From assembly GCA_021647265.1 (NCBI GenBank), contig JAKIVA010000013.1, positions 1 through 53,431 on the forward strand: a DNA stretch of 53,431 nt. The letters are read 5' to 3'. Both the position numbers and the translations under genes were made by a program. The notes under the pieces are model-generated. The model ran no database searches, was not told the origin of the DNA, and saw only the letters and a program-made list of their open reading frames with translations. This document shows, one piece after another, positions 15,818 to 24,860 of the stretch (positions are counted from its first letter, which is position 1; each line of letters starts with the position of its first letter). Origin of the DNA: Lutibacter sp. Lineage in GTDB: Bacteria; Bacteroidota; Bacteroidia; Flavobacteriales; Flavobacteriaceae.

Positions 15818-17713
15818 ATGAAAGTAAAATATTTTAAATCTTCTTTTTTTGTACTGCTAATTTTAATATTAATTACAGTATTTTATTTTAAGAGTAAAGA
15901 TAGGCTAGGTTTAGCAGAAATAACAGAAACTGAATATTCTGTACTAGAAAATAAAAATGAAGAATCTTGTTTGCAATGCCATCAAAATACTACAGGGTAT
16001 TCACAATATCACAATCCTGAATTAATTGGGTGTGCAAGTTGTCATTTGGGAGATGTCAAGTCTATAAATAAAGAGGAAGCTCATAAAGGAATGATTTTAG
16101 TTCCAGGAAACTTAGTTGATGCTAAAGAGACTTGTGGGAAATGCCATCCAAATGAACTTCATAAAATTAAAAACTCTTTAATGACTACTAATAGTGGGTT
16201 GGTAGCAGTTGATAAATATATTTTTGGTGAAGCCGATTCACCAGATTACCACTATCATATTAAAGATATTAAAAATTCGGCTGCCGATAAACATATTCGT
16301 GATTTATGTGCGAACTGTCATTTAGGAGCTGAAAAGAAAGAGTTTGGAGAAATTACACAAAAGAGTAGAGGTGGAGGTTGTAATGCGTGTCATTTAAATT
16401 ACTCAAAAGAGGCTAAAAACGATTTAGCAAACTATGTATCTTCAAATAAAAAGGAGCTACCAAAATTTCACCCTTCAACAGATATTTTTATAACAAATAA
16501 TCATTGCTTTGGTTGTCACAGTCGTTCAAGTAGAATTTCAACCAATTATGAAGGGTGGCAAGAAACATTATTAGATGCAGATTCATTAACAAATAAAAAT
16601 GAATTTAGAATTTTAGAAGGTAATAGAGTGTATAAATATATTGAAGAAGATATACACCATACCAAAGGGATGTTGTGTATAGATTGCCATTCTTCACATG
16701 AAGTAATGGGTGATGGAAAACAATATGCCCACGAAGAGCAGGCTGTAAAATTACAATGTTCCGATTGTCATTTTAAAGAAAAACCAACTACAATACCCTA
16801 TGATTCTTTAGACCAAGAAAGCTTACTGGTTTTTTTGCATAGAAATTATTCACATACGGATAAACAAATTATAGTAGCTAAAAAAGATAAACATCCTTTA
16901 GTGAATACTTTTGTAGATTCATTAGGAAACGCGTTTTTAATTGGCAAAAAAGACGGAAAATTACATGCGTTAAAACCTCAACCTAAAGTTTGTTCTAGAG
17001 ATAAAGCTCATCAAGAATTGAGCTGTTCTAGTTGTCATTCTACTTGGACATCAAGGTGTATAGGTTGCCATACTGGATTTGATAAAAATGAGCCAAGAGC
17101 TTTTGATTTATTAGATAAGAAATATGGAAAAGGGCAATGGAAAGAGTATGTTGCTGAATTTTCATCTGCACTACCAACTATGGGTGTTCGAGAATCTAAA
17201 ACAGAAAAGAAAATAGAACCAGCCATACCGGGAATGATTTTAACTATTGATAAAGGAAGTTATGCAGGAAAAGAAGTAGGGACTGATGTTTCATTTCATA
17301 GGTTATATGCACCAAATTCGCCACACACTACATCAAAAAGAGTAAGAGATTGTAAGAGTTGTCATACAAATTCAGCGGCAATTGGCTACGGTAATGGAGA
17401 ATTAAAGTATACTATTAAAAATGGTATTGGAAAATGGACATTTAATCCTGAATATGCTCTAAATGAAAATGATGGTTTACCAGAAGATGCTTGGATTCCA
17501 TTTTTAAAAGAGGTAAACCAACATACGATTAATTCGACTCGATTAGATTTTAGACCCTTTACAGTTAATGAGCAAAAACAATTATTGTTAGTGGGCTCTT
17601 GCCTGCAATGCCATAAAGAAGATTCAGAAGTAATGCAACAAAGTTTAGTTGATGGAATTGAACCTTTACTTCAAAAGCTAACTGAAAAATGTATTTTGCC
17701 CTCTTGGGATTAA
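15818..17713 (+). CDS. Membrane-anchored dodecahaem cytochrome c
   Basis: A 631-residue protein from ATG 15818; an in-frame TTG at 15800 is less likely because it lies on the TAAATTTG promoter element. A hydrophobic segment at about residues 8-23 is a signal anchor. Twelve C-x-x-C-H haem sites follow in order: CLQCH, CASCH, CGKCH, CANCH, CNACH, CFGCH, CIDCH, CSDCH, CSSCH, CIGCH, CKSCH, CLQCH. Extra histidines can serve as distal ligands. It is transcribed divergently from psrA with shared operators, so it is likely part of the same electron pathway between quinone-linked enzymes and a periplasmic sulfur compound. It exceeds eight-haem tetrathionate reductase and hydroxylamine-oxidoreductase-type proteins in haem number, and I cannot place it in a named family. 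Confidence 0.88.
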   Translation: MKVKYFKSSFFVLLILILITVFYFKSKDRLGLAEITETEYSVLENKNEESCLQCHQNTTGYSQYHNPELIGCASCHLGDVKSINKEEAHKGMILVPGNLVDAKETCGKCHPNELHKIKNSLMTTNSGLVAVDKYIFGEADSPDYHYHIKDIKNSAADKHIRDLCANCHLGAEKKEFGEITQKSRGGGCNACHLNYSKEAKNDLANYVSSNKKELPKFHPSTDIFITNNHCFGCHSRSSRISTNYEGWQETLLDADSLTNKNEFRILEGNRVYKYIEEDIHHTKGMLCIDCHSSHEVMGDGKQYAHEEQAVKLQCSDCHFKEKPTTIPYDSLDQESLLVFLHRNYSHTDKQIIVAKKDKHPLVNTFVDSLGNAFLIGKKDGKLHALKPQPKVCSRDKAHQELSCSSCHSTWTSRCIGCHTGFDKNEPRAFDLLDKKYGKGQWKEYVAEFSSALPTMGVRESKTEKKIEPAIPGMILTIDKGSYAGKEVGTDVSFHRLYAPNSPHTTSKRVRDCKSCHTNSAAIGYGNGELKYTIKNGIGKWTFNPEYALNENDGLPEDAWIPFLKEVNQHTINSTRLDFRPFTVNEQKQLLLVGSCLQCHKEDSEVMQQSLVDGIEPLLQKLTEKCILPSWD

Positions 17714-17722
17714 ATTTTAAAT

Positions 17723-18379
17723 ATGAATAAAATTAAAGTGCTATTTTTTGTGTTTATAGTGGTTTCAGTGCTTGATATTATTGGAATTATTTTTAGAATA
17801 CCAATTTTAATTCAAGTTTTTAAACCCTTCATTTTATTGTCGCTATTAGTTTTATATGCTGTTTCAGTATTAAAACTTAATAAGCTATACGTTTTAGCAT
17901 TAACATTTTCATTTTTTGGAGATGTCTTTCTTATGTTCTCAGGGAAATTGTATTTTATAATAGGCTTAGTTTCGTTTTTAATAGCTCATTTATTATTTAT
18001 TAAAATTGTAATTAACCAAATTCAAAAGCATTCAATTTCAAAAGTAATAATTTCAATAATTCCATTTCTTGTACTATTTTTAGGACTCATTTTGTTTTTA
18101 AAAAATTCTTTAGGCAACTTATTAATTCCAGTAATAATTTACGGACTTACAATTTGCACATTTGGGACTGTTTCATTCATTAATTATTTGAGTACAAAAT
18201 CTAGAAAATCATTGTTAATGCTAATAGGAGCCATTGTTTTTATTTCTTCAGATTCAGTATTGGCAATTAATAAATTTTATAATTCTTCACATTTATTTGA
18301 AGTCATAATTATGATTACATACATATTAGCTCAATATTTAATATTTCGCTCAATGGTGTATAGAACTAAAAATTATTGA
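17723..18379 (+). CDS. YhhN-family membrane protein (lysoplasmalogenase/TMEM86-like)
   Basis: A 218-residue protein with seven or eight hydrophobic helices. The motifs FFGDVFLMF and GLVSFLIAHLLFI, followed later by a conserved SDS (ISSDSVLAINKF), fit the YhhN family, whose animal members hydrolyse lysoplasmalogens. It starts 9 bases after the cytochrome stop, so it may be read through from that gene, though no functional link is apparent. It converges on the anion transporter with 5 bases between stops. Confidence 0.75.
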   Translation: MNKIKVLFFVFIVVSVLDIIGIIFRIPILIQVFKPFILLSLLVLYAVSVLKLNKLYVLALTFSFFGDVFLMFSGKLYFIIGLVSFLIAHLLFIKIVINQIQKHSISKVIISIIPFLVLFLGLILFLKNSLGNLLIPVIIYGLTICTFGTVSFINYLSTKSRKSLLMLIGAIVFISSDSVLAINKFYNSSHLFEVIIMITYILAQYLIFRSMVYRTKNY

Positions 18380-18384
18380 ATAAG

Positions 18385-19926
18385 TTAGTGCTGGATATTT
18401 ACGGTTGTTTGATTGGCCCAATCTGGGAATACAGTAGGGTCTATATCAAAAATTATGGTACCCCAAGTGAGTGTAATTATTGAGATAATAATTATGGCAA
18501 ATAGATTGATAAAAAAACCTGTTTTTATCATGGTTATCATAGAAAGTCTGCCTGTACCAAACACGATAGCATTTGGAGGAGTTGCTATTGGAAACATAAA
18601 AGCCATTGAAGCGGCTAATGTTACCGGTATCATAATTAATAACGGGTTTATTTTTAGCTGAATTGCCAATCCGGAAATGATAGGTAACATCATTTCTGTA
18701 GTTGCTGTATTTGAAGTGAATTCAGTAAGTAAAGACATCATTCCTGTTAAAGAAGCTACTAAAAACGCAGGTGAAAAGTTACCAGCACTAGCCAAAACAT
18801 TTCCAATATAAGTAGATAAACCAGAATCTAAAAATCCTTTTGCCAACGCAAAACCTCCTCCAAATAAAAAAACAATATGCCAAGGTATTTTTTGTGTTAT
18901 TTTCCAGCTAACCAAGGCCTCATTTTTTTTAGATGAAGGAATTATGAATAACAAAACAGCCATAAAAATAGCTACTGTACCATCATTAATAAAATTTGGT
19001 TTCTTAAAAAGTGAACTCCAGCCTGGCGTTGTCATAAATCCAAGATTGATGCCTTTTCTAAATACCCATAGAAATGCAAGAATTATAAATAAAATAAGTA
19101 CTCTTTTTTGTTCCAGACTAAATTTACCCAGCGCTTTGTATTTGTCTTTAAAGAAAGATTTGTGTAAGGTTTTAAGTTTTTCTTTTGGTTTAAAAATAGC
19201 ATATAAAAAGAATAAGGTGAAAGTAAACATTAGTACAGTAATTGGAAATGCAAATGTTATCCACTGCCCAAAAGAAATTTCAGGAGCATTAGGGAAAATA
19301 ATTTCAAAGATTCTTAAAAAAGATAGATTAGGAGGTGTGCCAACCAAAGTCGCAATTCCTCCAATTGAACAAGCATATGCAATGGCCAATAATAATCCTG
19401 AGGGGAATGTTCCTGTTTTTCCTTCACCGTGTACTTCTTCTAAGGCGGTATTTACTGAAAAGGCAATAGGTAGCATCATCATTGCTGTAGCGGTATTAGA
19501 CATCCACATAGATAAAAATGCTGATGAAATCATAAAACCTAATAATATCATAAACGGACTGCCTCCAACAATAGATAATATTTTTAAGGCAATCCTTTTG
19601 TGTAGGTTCCACTTTTCCATTGCTAGCGCCATAATAAAACCACCGATAAATAAAAAGATAACATAATTGATGTAGGCATTTGAAATAGATTTACCGTCTA
19701 AAACGCCCAGCATAGGAAAAAGCAATATAGGTAGAAGAGATGTAACACCAATGGGTAAAGCCTCACTTATCCACCAAAATGCCATTAAAAATGCGATAGC
19801 TGCAGTATAAGTAACTTCGGGTTTGTTTGGTTCAAGATCTACGAAGAAAATAATTCCAAAGAAAATTAAAAGACCAATAATAATCAACTTTTTATTTATT
19901 GTGTGTTTCTGAGTCAATGCGGTCAT
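18385..19926 (-). CDS. DASS/SLC13-family anion:sodium symporter
   Basis: A 513-residue inner-membrane transporter with many hydrophobic helices. It has the two signature SNT motifs (MSNTATAMMMLPIA and TSNTATTEMMLPI) that bind sodium and anion in the divalent-anion:Na+ symporter family. Known substrates are dicarboxylates, sulfate or related anions. The position beside a sulfur region makes sulfate or another sulfur anion possible, but housekeeping dicarboxylate uptake is equally likely. A monocistronic gene by spacing. Confidence 0.87.
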   Translation of the reverse strand: MTALTQKHTINKKLIIIGLLIFFGIIFFVDLEPNKPEVTYTAAIAFLMAFWWISEALPIGVTSLLPILLFPMLGVLDGKSISNAYINYVIFLFIGGFIMALAMEKWNLHKRIALKILSIVGGSPFMILLGFMISSAFLSMWMSNTATAMMMLPIAFSVNTALEEVHGEGKTGTFPSGLLLAIAYACSIGGIATLVGTPPNLSFLRIFEIIFPNAPEISFGQWITFAFPITVLMFTFTLFFLYAIFKPKEKLKTLHKSFFKDKYKALGKFSLEQKRVLILFIILAFLWVFRKGINLGFMTTPGWSSLFKKPNFINDGTVAIFMAVLLFIIPSSKKNEALVSWKITQKIPWHIVFLFGGGFALAKGFLDSGLSTYIGNVLASAGNFSPAFLVASLTGMMSLLTEFTSNTATTEMMLPIISGLAIQLKINPLLIMIPVTLAASMAFMFPIATPPNAIVFGTGRLSMITMIKTGFFINLFAIIIISIITLTWGTIIFDIDPTVFPDWANQTTVNIQH

Positions 19927-19998
19927 ATGAAATTAGAATAGTTATAAATTTATTTTAATAATTAGAGTTCTGAGCCAAAACAAAACACTGCATATTAT

Positions 19999-21039
19999 TT
20001 ATTTTGAAAACACGTCATTTTGTTGTTCTTGAACTCTTATAAAAGTGGTTCTTTTTGTTAATTCTTTTAGCCTGCTTGCTCCAACGTAGGTGCAAGTAGA
20101 ACGCAAACTTCCTAAAATATCTTGCAAGGTATTTTCAACGCTGCCTCTGTAAGGAATTTGAACGGTTTTTCCCTCTGAAGCTCTGTAATTGGCTACACCA
20201 CCAACATGCTTATTCATAGCTGTTTCAGAGCTCATTCCATAAAATTGTTTGTACTTTTTATTTTCTATCTCTATAGTTTTTCCTCCACTTTCACTGTGTC
20301 CAGCCAACATTCCTCCTAACATTACAAAATCAGCTCCACCACCAAATGCTTTTGCAATATCTCCGGGGATTTTACAACCACCATCTGATACTATTTGACC
20401 ACCTAAACCGTGAGCTGCATCGGCACACTCAATTATTGCTGAAAGTTGAGGGTATCCTACGCCAGTTTTAACACGTGTTGTACATACGGATCCAGGACCA
20501 ATACCAACTTTTATGATATCTGCTCCAGCTAATAATAATTCTTCCACCATTTCACCAGTAACCACATTACCTGCCATAATTACTTTGTTTGGATATTTTT
20601 CTCTAGTTTTTTTAACAAAATTCACAAAATGTTCAGAGTAACCATTGGCAACATCAATACAAATAAATTTTAATTCGGGACTTTGTTTAAAGATTGCTGT
20701 TAATTTTTTTGAATCAGCAGCGCCAGTTCCTGTACTTACTGCAATATAATTTGTAATGTCTTCATTTAAGTTTTGCATAAAACTTTTCCATTCAGGCAAA
20801 GAATAATGCTTGTGAATTGCCGTAAATATTTTATACTTAGCCAATGCGGTAGCCATTTTAAATGTACCAACAGTATCCATATTTGCAGCCATAATAGGAA
20901 TTCCATCCCACTTATAATTACTATGTAAAAAAGTAAATGTTCTCTCTAAATTAACTTGAGAACGAGAACTTAAAGTTGAACGTTTTGGACGAATCATAAC
21001 ATCTTTAAATCCTAATTTTAAATCGGTTTCTATACGCAT
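19999..21039 (-). CDS. guaC: GMP reductase
   Basis: A 346-residue (beta/alpha)8 enzyme of the IMP dehydrogenase/GMP reductase family, without the CBS pair found in IMPDH. It converts GMP to IMP with NADPH. The catalytic loop GPGSVCTTR places Cys186 exactly where the E. coli enzyme has it, and the length matches GuaC. It is last in a three-gene unit with a split 5'-nucleotidase, suggesting purine salvage. Confidence 0.95.
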   Translation of the reverse strand: MRIETDLKLGFKDVMIRPKRSTLSSRSQVNLERTFTFLHSNYKWDGIPIMAANMDTVGTFKMATALAKYKIFTAIHKHYSLPEWKSFMQNLNEDITNYIAVSTGTGAADSKKLTAIFKQSPELKFICIDVANGYSEHFVNFVKKTREKYPNKVIMAGNVVTGEMVEELLLAGADIIKVGIGPGSVCTTRVKTGVGYPQLSAIIECADAAHGLGGQIVSDGGCKIPGDIAKAFGGGADFVMLGGMLAGHSESGGKTIEIENKKYKQFYGMSSETAMNKHVGGVANYRASEGKTVQIPYRGSVENTLQDILGSLRSTCTYVGASRLKELTKRTTFIRVQEQQNDVFSK

Positions 21040-21052
21040 TTAATAAAATATT

Positions 21053-21961
21053 TTATACAATTATACTTTTTCCTTTACTCGCTTTCTTTTTATCACTGTC
21101 AAAATAAAAATCTATTCTTCCTAAATTAATACCATAACACCCAACCTGATTTACCAACATATTTTCTCCAATACTATTTTTTGTTACTGTTGGTTTTGGT
21201 AAAAAAGTGTGTGTATGGCCACCAATAATTAAGTCAATATTTTTTGTTTTTGAAGCCAATTCTAAATCATCAATTTTATCAAATTTATAATGATAACCTA
21301 AATGAGAGAGGCAAATTATTAAGTCGCATAGCTCATCTTCCTTTAAAATACGACTTATATCTTGTGCAATCTCAATAGGGTTTAAGTACCTGGTTTCTTT
21401 GTAGTTGGCTGAGTCAACTAGCCCTTGAAGTTCAATTCCTAAACCGAAAACGCCAATTTTAATTCCGTCTTTATTAAAAATTTTATAAGGTTTAATGTGT
21501 GTGTCTAAAATAGTATTTTCAAAGTTGTAATTAGCCGATAAAAAATCAAATTTAGCATTGGGTAATTGAGTGTATAAACCATCAATTCCATTGTCAAAAT
21601 CGTGATTTCCAATGGTGGCAGCATCGTATTTTAACATACTCATTAATTTAAATTCCAATTCTCCACCATAAATATTAAAATAAGGAGTACCCTGAAAAAT
21701 ATCGCCAGCATCTAGTAATAATGTATTTGGGTTTTCTTTTCGGATACTTTCAACTAAAGTGGCTCGTCTTGCAATACCACCTTTATTTGGATATTTGAAA
21801 TGATTTTTAGGAAAAGGGTCTATATGGCTGTGTACATCGTTGGTATGTAAAATGGTGATATGTTTGGTAGTTTTATTGGTGAAAGATTGTAAAGAAAAAC
21901 CACCTAAAGTTAAAAATGCAGTTGCCGCAGTTGATTTTTGTATAAAATTTCTTCTTTTCAT
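21053..21961 (-). CDS. 5'-nucleotidase-type metallophosphatase, exported (N-terminal domain only)
   Basis: A 302-residue protein with a twin-arginine-like signal (MKRRNFIQK then a hydrophobic stretch). The metallophosphatase motifs are in order: HTNDVHSH, DAGDIFQG, GNHDFDNG, SHLGYH and GGHTHTF. It equals the catalytic half of UshA-type 5'-nucleotidases. The C-terminal half is the separate upstream gene (21969-22718), 7 bases apart, so the two likely act as a pair on periplasmic nucleotides. Confidence 0.9.
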   Translation of the reverse strand: MKRRNFIQKSTAATAFLTLGGFSLQSFTNKTTKHITILHTNDVHSHIDPFPKNHFKYPNKGGIARRATLVESIRKENPNTLLLDAGDIFQGTPYFNIYGGELEFKLMSMLKYDAATIGNHDFDNGIDGLYTQLPNAKFDFLSANYNFENTILDTHIKPYKIFNKDGIKIGVFGLGIELQGLVDSANYKETRYLNPIEIAQDISRILKEDELCDLIICLSHLGYHYKFDKIDDLELASKTKNIDLIIGGHTHTFLPKPTVTKNSIGENMLVNQVGCYGINLGRIDFYFDSDKKKASKGKSIIV

Positions 21962-21968
21962 AATCTTC

Positions 21969-22718
21969 TTATTTTGTGCGGATTCTTCCGTCTAGTTTAA
22001 CTTTAATAGTGTCAGTTTCTTTAAAGTAATCAATAATTGCATTTCTTAATTTATAATCTGTTTTATACAAATTTATGGGGTTTTTAAAGAAATCCATATG
22101 ATCGCCTCCATGTTGTAAATAATCTGAGGTTAACACAAAATAAGTTTTGGAATCATTTAAGGGTTTGCCATTTATTTTAAAGTTATATCCATTATTTGTA
22201 TAGACTAAACTTACTTGTTTAGAAATTGGGTGCGCCTTTTTTTTATGAATTAAATATGTTATTAATTCTTTAATTTTTTCAGAAGATAACTCAACAACAA
22301 CCAACTGATTTTCAAAAGGCATTAAATTAAAAGCGTGTTGCATTGTTATGTTCCCTTTGGGAATACTTGCTCTAACACCTCCAAAATTAAATAATGCAAA
22401 ATCAATATTTTTTCCAGTCTTTTTATTAAAAATAGGATTTGCTTCTTGATAACACATATCAGCCATTAAATTTCCTAAAGTGCTTTCTAACTCACCATCT
22501 TCTCTCGTTAAATTTATAGGAGTATAACTTAAAATGTTACTCATTTCTTTTTCAATCCTTTCCCTGTATGGCTTCACAAAAGTTTCAATATTTTTATTAG
22601 AAGTTATTTCTGAAGTAATTGGAAGTAATTTCCCCTCAATTTTTAGGAGGTGTTGCGGTTCATTTTTACAACTAAAAAAAAGAACGATTGTAAAAATTGA
22701 AATAATAATTTTTTTCAT
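21969..22718 (-). CDS. 5'-nucleotidase C-terminal-domain lipoprotein
   Basis: A 249-residue lipoprotein (lipobox ending FFSC, Cys17) consisting of the substrate-binding 5'-nucleotidase C-terminal domain. The characteristic parts are LGNLMADMCYQEAN, FALFNFGGVRASIPKGNIT and LMPFENQLVVVEL. It is the first gene of the nucleotidase-GMP reductase unit. The domain normally follows the metallophosphatase domain on one chain; here the order is reversed and the genes are split. Confidence 0.9.
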   Translation of the reverse strand: MKKIIISIFTIVLFFSCKNEPQHLLKIEGKLLPITSEITSNKNIETFVKPYRERIEKEMSNILSYTPINLTREDGELESTLGNLMADMCYQEANPIFNKKTGKNIDFALFNFGGVRASIPKGNITMQHAFNLMPFENQLVVVELSSEKIKELITYLIHKKKAHPISKQVSLVYTNNGYNFKINGKPLNDSKTYFVLTSDYLQHGGDHMDFFKNPINLYKTDYKLRNAIIDYFKETDTIKVKLDGRIRTK

Positions 22719-22741
22719 TGCTGAAATACTTTGAATTTAAG

Positions 22742-22749
22742 TAATTTTG
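22742..22749 (+). promoter_or_regulatory. -7 element TAATTTTG before the DUF6913 gene
   Basis: A full TAnnTTTG match, 20 bases before the start codon at 22770, in the short divergent gap with the nucleotidase operon. Confidence 0.55.
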
Positions 22750-22769
22750 TAAACCAATGGTAAATATAA

Positions 22770-23291
22770 ATGATTTTTACAGGATTTAAGCGAAAAAGCA
22801 ATCAATTTTTTTTTGACAAACAATTGCCAAAGTTGTTAAAGAATTCAGCTATGAATTCACAAGGGAAAATAAAAAAAGTACTCATTTTTTTAAATGATGT
22901 TACTGAAAAGGATGCTGTTCTTAATAGTTTGGAAAAAGCTTTAAACATTTCAAAAAATAATATAAAAATTATTATTTTTCAACAAAAAATACCTAAAGAA
23001 AGTACGGATGATAATGTTATTTCTTCAAAAGATTTTGGATGGTATGGTAAAATTACTTCAGAAAAACTAAGAAATATTTTAACAAAAAGATACGATTTGT
23101 TAATTAATTATAGCAAAGTTGATAATTTATACAACAACGTATTATTATTGCAAAGTAAAACGGCTTTTAAAGCTGGGTTTTCACACTTAGACAATCGGTT
23201 GTATAATTTGCTAATTAATTGTGAATCATCCAATTTAGAATTGTTTAACAAAGAATTAAAAAAATATTTAACCATTTTAAAGAAACTATAA
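22770..23291 (+). CDS. DUF6913-like protein upstream of dapA
   Basis: A 173-residue soluble, lysine-rich protein without signal peptide. It looks like the small flavobacterial family (DUF6913) that commonly precedes dapA. Visible pieces are a basic N terminus, a strand-helix repeat around KKVLIFLNDVTEKDAVLNSL, and a conserved YDLLINYSKVDNLY then KAGFSHLDNRLYNLLIN. The stop overlaps the dapA start by one base, so they are translationally coupled. Function unknown. Confidence 0.7.
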   Translation: MIFTGFKRKSNQFFFDKQLPKLLKNSAMNSQGKIKKVLIFLNDVTEKDAVLNSLEKALNISKNNIKIIIFQQKIPKESTDDNVISSKDFGWYGKITSEKLRNILTKRYDLLINYSKVDNLYNNVLLLQSKTAFKAGFSHLDNRLYNLLINCESSNLELFNKELKKYLTILKKL

Positions 23292-24166
23292 TGAAAGAGT
23301 TGATAGGAACAGGCGTTGCATTAGTAACACCATTTAATCAAGATAAATCGGTTGATTTTGAAGGGTTGAAACGTTTGGTAAACTATCAAATAGCTAATGG
23401 CATAAATTATTTAGTTTTATTAGGAACAACAGGAGAACCAGCAACGTTAACGATCAAAGAAATTGAACAAATTAAAGATACTGTTGTAAAAACAACTAAC
23501 GGGAGAGTTCCTTTGGTATTGGGTATTGGAGGTAATAATACAAATGCTGTAGTTGATGAACTAAAAACCACAGATTTATCAGATTATTGTGCAATACTAT
23601 CTGTTTCACCATATTATAATAAACCAACGCAAGAAGGTATTTATCAGCATTTTAAGGCTATAGCAGCAGTAAGTTCAAAGCCAATAATTATATACAATGT
23701 TCCAAGCAGAACAGGGAGTAACATTGAACCGAGTACGGTGATTAGGTTGGCAAATGATTTTAAAAATATTGTAGCGATAAAAGAAGCTGCAGGAGATATG
23801 ATACAGGTTTTACGTTTGGTACAAAAAAAACCTGCTAATTTTATGGTGATTTCAGGAGATGACATGATTGCTTTGCCAATGGTTTTGGCGGGAGGTTCAG
23901 GAGTAATATCGGTTATTGGACAAGGGTTGCCTAAAGATTTTTCTGAAATGATTCAGATGGCATTAAAGGGGAATGTAAAAAGGGCAAATGAACTGCATTA
24001 CAACATAATGGAAAGTATTGATTATATTTTTGAAGAAGGAAATCCAGCAGGAATAAAAGCCCTTCTAAAAAAACTGAATATTTGTTTAGGAGACGTTCGT
24101 TTACCTTTAGTGAATGCTTCTTATGATTTACAACAAAAAATAAATACCTTTGTAGATAATTATTAG
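23291..24166 (+). CDS. dapA: 4-hydroxy-tetrahydrodipicolinate synthase
   Basis: A 291-residue TIM-barrel enzyme that condenses pyruvate with aspartate semialdehyde in lysine and diaminopimelate synthesis. The Schiff-base lysine is Lys164 (VAIKEAAGD), with Tyr135 and Arg140 in YNVPSRTG and the GTTGEPATL motif at 45-53. Length and motifs are standard. Coupled to the upstream DUF6913 gene. Confidence 0.96.
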   Translation: MKELIGTGVALVTPFNQDKSVDFEGLKRLVNYQIANGINYLVLLGTTGEPATLTIKEIEQIKDTVVKTTNGRVPLVLGIGGNNTNAVVDELKTTDLSDYCAILSVSPYYNKPTQEGIYQHFKAIAAVSSKPIIIYNVPSRTGSNIEPSTVIRLANDFKNIVAIKEAAGDMIQVLRLVQKKPANFMVISGDDMIALPMVLAGGSGVISVIGQGLPKDFSEMIQMALKGNVKRANELHYNIMESIDYIFEEGNPAGIKALLKKLNICLGDVRLPLVNASYDLQQKINTFVDNY

Positions 24167-24224
24167 AGGGTTTTCCCTGTAGTTGTTTTTAGATGTAAAT
24201 TAATAATATTAAACATAAAGAGTT

Positions 24225-24740
24225 ATGCTATCAGAAAAAATGCAAGCAGTTTTAAATAAACAAATAAGAATAGAAGCAGAATCATCTCAAATATATTTAG
24301 CAATGGCTTCTTGGGCTGAATTACAAGGTTTAGAGGGAGTTTCTCAATTTATGTATGCACAATCTGACGAGGAAAGAATGCATATGCTTAAATTATTTAA
24401 ATATATAAACGAACGAGGAGGACATGCACAGGTTTCTGAGCTAAATGCTCCACCGCTTGAGTTTGGTTCCATAAAAAAAATGTTTGAAACACTGTTTAAA
24501 CACGAAGTATATGTGTCTCAAAGTATTAATGAACTGGTTCATATTGCTTTAGAAGAAAAAGATTATGCTACACATAACTTTCTACAATGGTATGTAGCAG
24601 AGCAAATTGAAGAAGAAGCACAAGCAAGAACCATTTTAGATAAAATTAACTTAATTGGTGATGATAAAGGCGGTTTATACTTATTTGATAATGATATAAA
24701 GCAGCTTACTGTAGTAAGTTCTGTTGCGCCACCAGCATAA
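24225..24740 (+). CDS. Ferritin (non-haem, FtnA type)
   Basis: A 171-residue four-helix-bundle iron-storage protein. Ferroxidase residues are visible in IEAESSQIYLAM (first helix), SDEERMHMLKLF (second helix) and EQIEEEAQ (fourth helix). The length is typical of bacterial ferritins, and the sequence lacks bacterioferritin's haem-binding features. Monocistronic by spacing. Confidence 0.93.
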   Translation: MLSEKMQAVLNKQIRIEAESSQIYLAMASWAELQGLEGVSQFMYAQSDEERMHMLKLFKYINERGGHAQVSELNAPPLEFGSIKKMFETLFKHEVYVSQSINELVHIALEEKDYATHNFLQWYVAEQIEEEAQARTILDKINLIGDDKGGLYLFDNDIKQLTVVSSVAPPA

Positions 24741-24791
24741 CAATTAACAAACAATTAAGGTTTTTAAGCAATATTCAAAGTGAAATCGAGT

Positions 24792-24799
24792 TATTTTTG
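24792..24799 (+). promoter_or_regulatory. -7 element TATTTTTG upstream of bamD
   Basis: A full TAnnTTTG match 61 bases before the bamD ATG. A second match (TAATTTTG, 24849-24856) ends 4 bases before the ATG and would give a leaderless message, so the upstream one is preferred. Confidence 0.45.
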
Positions 24800-24860
24800 T
24801 AGTTTGTTGAAGTATAAAAAATCATTTTAATAATCCATTTTAAATAACTAATTTTGCCAA

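Noticed and set aside
18944..19666. 240-codon open frame on the + strand
   Set aside because: It is antisense to the DASS transporter, and its composition looks like reverse-translated membrane helices with no recognisable domain.
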